DNA of 64,000 bases from the NCBI RefSeq assembly GCF_051014685.1, contig NW_027478768.1, forward strand, positions 496,001 to 560,000. The letters are read 5' to 3'. Positions 61,430 to 64,000 of the stretch are shown here, piece after piece. The position numbers were made by a program, and so were the translations under genes. The stretch's first letter is position 1. The number at the start of each line of letters is the position of its first letter. Source of the stretch: Ptiloglossa arizonensis. Taxonomy: Eukaryota > Arthropoda > Insecta > Hymenoptera > Colletidae. The notes under the pieces were generated by a model, which was not told the origin of the DNA, did no database searches, and saw nothing but the letters and a program-made list of their open reading frames with translations.

Positions 61430-63970
61430 TAGGAATTTTTGGGTTAGGTCAATCCGTTCGCGAGATATGGGAGTTTGAAGCCAAGAAATGGTTGAGAACG
61501 CAACAAATTTTTCGCAATTCTGCTGCTCCAAACGCTTAACCAGTATGGCCTAGGTAAAAAATACACATACCATTGTAATCGGGCGAGTTTCTACTTTTAG
61601 ATGCAATAGGAACTTTTGGGTTAGGTCAATCCGTTCGCGAGATATGGGAGTTTGAAGCTAAGAAATGGTTGAGAAGACAACAAATTTTTCGCAATTCTGC
61701 TGCTCCAAACGCTTAACCAGAATGGCATAGGGAAAAAATACGCATACCGTTGTAATCGGGCGAGTTTCTACTTTCAGATGTAATAGGAATTTTTGGGTTA
61801 GTTCAATCCGTTCGCGAGATATGGGACTTTGAAGCTAAGAAATGGTTGAGAAGAGAACAAATTTTTCGCAATTCTGCTGCTACAAACGCTTAACCAGAAT
61901 GGCATAGGGAAAAAATACACCTACCGTTGTAATCGGGCGAGTTTCTACTTTCAGACGCAACAGGAATTTTTGGGTTGGGTCAATCCGTTCGCGAGATATG
62001 GGAGGTTGGAGCCAAGAAATGGTTTAGAAGAGAACAAATTTTTCGCAATTCTGCTGCTCCAAACGCTTAACCAGAATGGCCTACGGAAAAAATGCACATA
62101 CCGTTGTAATCGGGCGGGTTTCTACTTTCAGATACAATAGGAATTTTTGGGTTAGGTCAATCCGTTCGCGAGATATGGGAGTTTGAAGCTAAGAAATGGT
62201 TGACAAGACAACAAATTTTTCGCACTTCTGCTCCTCCAATCGCTTAACCAGAGTGGCCTAGGGAAAAAATACACATACCATTGTAATCGGGCGAGTTTCT
62301 ACTTTCAGTTGCAATAGGAATTTTTGGAATAGGTCAATCCGTTCGCGAGATATGGGAGTTTGAAGCTATGAAATGGTTGACAAGACAACAAATTTTTTGC
62401 ACTTCTGCTTCTCCAATCGCTTAACGAGAATGGCCTAGGGAAAAAATACGCATACCGTTGTAATCGGGCGAGTTTCTACTTTCAGATGCAATAGGAATTT
62501 TTGGGTTAGGTCAATCCGTTCGCGAGATATGGGAGTTTGAAGCTATGAAATGGTTGACAAGACAACAAATTTTTTGCACTTCTGCTGCTCCAATCGCTTA
62601 ACGAGAATGGCCTAGGGAAAAAATACGCATACCGTTGTAATCGGGCGCGTTTCTACATTCAGATGCAATAGGAATTTTTGGGTTAGGTCAATCCGTTCGC
62701 GAGATATGGGAGTTTGAAGCCAAGAAATGGTTGAGAGCGCAACAAATTTTTCGCAATTCTGCTGCTCCAAACGCTTAACCAGAACGGCATAGGGAAAAAA
62801 TACGCATACCGTTGTAATCGGGCGCGTTTCTACTTTCAGATGCAATAGGAATTTTTGGGTTAGGTCAATTCGTTCGCGAGATATGGGAGTTTGAAACCAA
62901 GAAATAATTGAGAAGGCAAAAAATTTTTCGCAATTCTGCTGCTCCAAACGCTTAACCAGAATGGCCTAGGGAAAAAATGCGCATACCGTTGTAATCGGGC
63001 GAGTTTCTACTTTCAGATGCAGTAGGAATTTTTGGGTTAGGTCAATCCGTTCGCGAGATATGGGAGTTTGAAGCTAAGAAATGGTTGACAAGACAACAAA
63101 TTTTTCGCACTTCTGCTCCTCCAATCGCTTAACCAGAGTGGCCTAGGGAAAAAATACGCATACCGTTGTAATCGGGCGAGTTTCTACTTTCAGAGGCAAT
63201 AGGAATTTTTGGGTTAGGTCAATCCGTTCGCGAGATATGGGAGTTTGAAGCCAAGAAATGGTTGAGAACGCAACAAATTTTTCGCAATTCTGCTGCTCCA
63301 AACGCTTAACCAGTATGGCCTAGGTAAAAAATACACATACCATTGTAATCGGGCGAGTTTCTACTTTCAGATGCAATAGGAACTTTTGGGTTAGGTCAAT
63401 CCGTTCGCGAGATATGGGAGTTTGAAGCTAAGAAATGGTTGAGAAGACAACAAATTTTTCGCAATTCTGCTGCTCCAAACGCTTAACCAGAATGGCATAG
63501 GGAAAAAATACGCATACCGTTGTAATCGGGCGAGTTTCTACTTTCAGATGTAATAGGAATTTTTGGGTTAGTTCAATCCGTTCGCGAGATATGGGACTTT
63601 GAAGCTAAGAAATGGTTGAGAAGAGAACAAATTTTTCGCAATTCTGCTGCTACAAACGCTTAACCAGAATGGCATAGGGAAAAAATACACCTACCATTGT
63701 AATCGGGCGAGTTTCTACTTTCAGACGCAACAGGAATTTTTGGGTTGGGTCAATCCGTTCGCGAGATATGGGAGGTTGGAGCCAAGAAATGGTTTAGAAG
63801 AGAACAAATTTTTCGCAATTCTGCTGCTCCAAACGCTTAACCAGAATGGCCTAGGGAAAAAATGCACATACCGTTGTAATCGGGCGGGTTTCTACTTTCA
63901 GATACAATAGGAATTTTTGGGTTAGGTCAATCCGTTCGCGAGATATGGGAGTTTGAAGCTAAGAAATGGT
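61430..63970 (+). repeat. 10-monomer periodicity, 1770 bp, about 1.4 copies
   Basis: Bases from about 61430-62200 recur at 63200-63970. Markers: CCAGTATGGCC (61541, 63311), GATGTAATAGG, GGTTAGTTCAATCC, GGGACTTTG, GGTTGGAGCC and GGGCGGGTTTC. Between them, 62201-63199 holds GGAATAGG, TTGCACTTC, GGGCGCGTTTC and AAATAATTGAG monomers related to 49200 and 55570. The window ends in this unit. Confidence 0.82.
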
Positions 63971-64000
63971 TGAGAAGACAACAAATTTTTCGCAATTCTG
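63971..64000 (+). repeat. Last 30 bp of the window, partial monomer
   Basis: The array runs on past the window edge; the last monomer is cut after 130 bp, within CGCAATTCTG. Confidence 0.95.

Larger units (their letters stand above)
1..64000 (+). repeat. 177-bp satellite DNA array, entire window
   Basis: Tandem head-to-tail repeat of a 177-bp monomer, read here from the word CCGTTGTAAT to the next one. Starts at 1, 178, 355, 12027, 21406, 31490, 38570, 48120 and 63871 stay in register with only 27 bp of net loss over 361 monomers. I found no unique sequence, inverted monomer or transposon. Most differences between monomers are single substitutions at recurrent positions, especially 19-33, 89, 103-115, 124, 139 and 158-177. 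The most constant part is about 52-80. Such arrays are known from centromeres and pericentromeric heterochromatin; that role here is inferred from structure only. The family is not one I recognise. The window starts and ends inside the array, so its true size is unknown. Confidence 0.98.

Noticed and set aside
1..64000. CRISPR array (regular repeats with spacers)
   Set aside because: The whole 177-bp period is conserved; there is no short repeat separated by unique spacers, and no cas gene.
1..64000. Human-type alpha satellite
   Set aside because: Period is 177 bp, not 171, and outside the box-like word I see no resemblance to alpha satellite or to the Arabidopsis 178-bp repeat as I remember them. 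The family remains unidentified.
1..64000. Clustering of HOR breakpoints near monomer positions 143-177
   Set aside because: Many visible breakpoints fall there (for example 680, 3527, 5095, 10955, 13434), but diagnostic variants are also densest there, so the pattern is probably an ascertainment effect.

Overview
The whole 64 kb window is one uninterrupted head-to-tail satellite DNA array. I see no gene, RNA gene, transposon, CRISPR array or unique sequence. The monomer is 177 bp and about 41% G+C (73 of 177 in the reference monomer at 27245-27421). Every copy I read is in the same orientation. Counting from the monomer start at position 1 to the last start at 63871 gives 361 whole monomers plus a 130-bp partial one. 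Net drift from a perfect 177-bp ladder is only 27 bp, so any interruption other than small indels or whole-monomer changes is excluded.

Such an array points to eukaryotic centromeric or pericentromeric heterochromatin. The monomer length is close to one nucleosome plus linker, as in many plant, insect and vertebrate centromere satellites. I do not recognise the family and cannot name the host. A plant or an invertebrate seems more likely than a mammal: the monomer is not alpha satellite, and its CpG content is not depleted (8 observed, about 7.4 expected from base composition). This is inference.

Layout: the array is a mosaic of higher-order repeats (HORs) and segmental duplications, recognisable from shared private variants. 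Region A (1 to about 12 kb) has 10-, 7-, 12- and 3-monomer units and a 2.66-kb block repeated at +5129. Region B (12-21.4 kb) has overlapping 13-, 14-, 6- and 25-monomer periodicities. Region C (21.4-32.8 kb) has 5-, 8- and 13-monomer units and a 2.2-kb block repeated at +7076. Region D (32.8-38.3 kb) is more mixed, with a dimeric and a monomeric expansion. Region E (38.3-42.6 kb) is a 9-monomer HOR with a shortened third copy. Region F (42.6-47.6 kb) holds a 4-monomer HOR. Region G/H (47.6-64 kb) is a nest of duplications at +6547/+6370, +5486, +3894, +1416, +1770 and +531.

The most interesting signal is inside the monomer. Its best conserved stretch (about positions 52-80) contains a 17-bp word matching 8 of the 9 essential positions of the CENP-B box, nTTCGnnnnAnnCGGGn. 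At least four monomers match all 9. A second, weaker box-like word spans the monomer junction. Open frames on the minus strand arise because 177 = 59 x 3; they are not genes. Block ends are approximate (to some tens of bases) because they were placed by eye from diagnostic variants.
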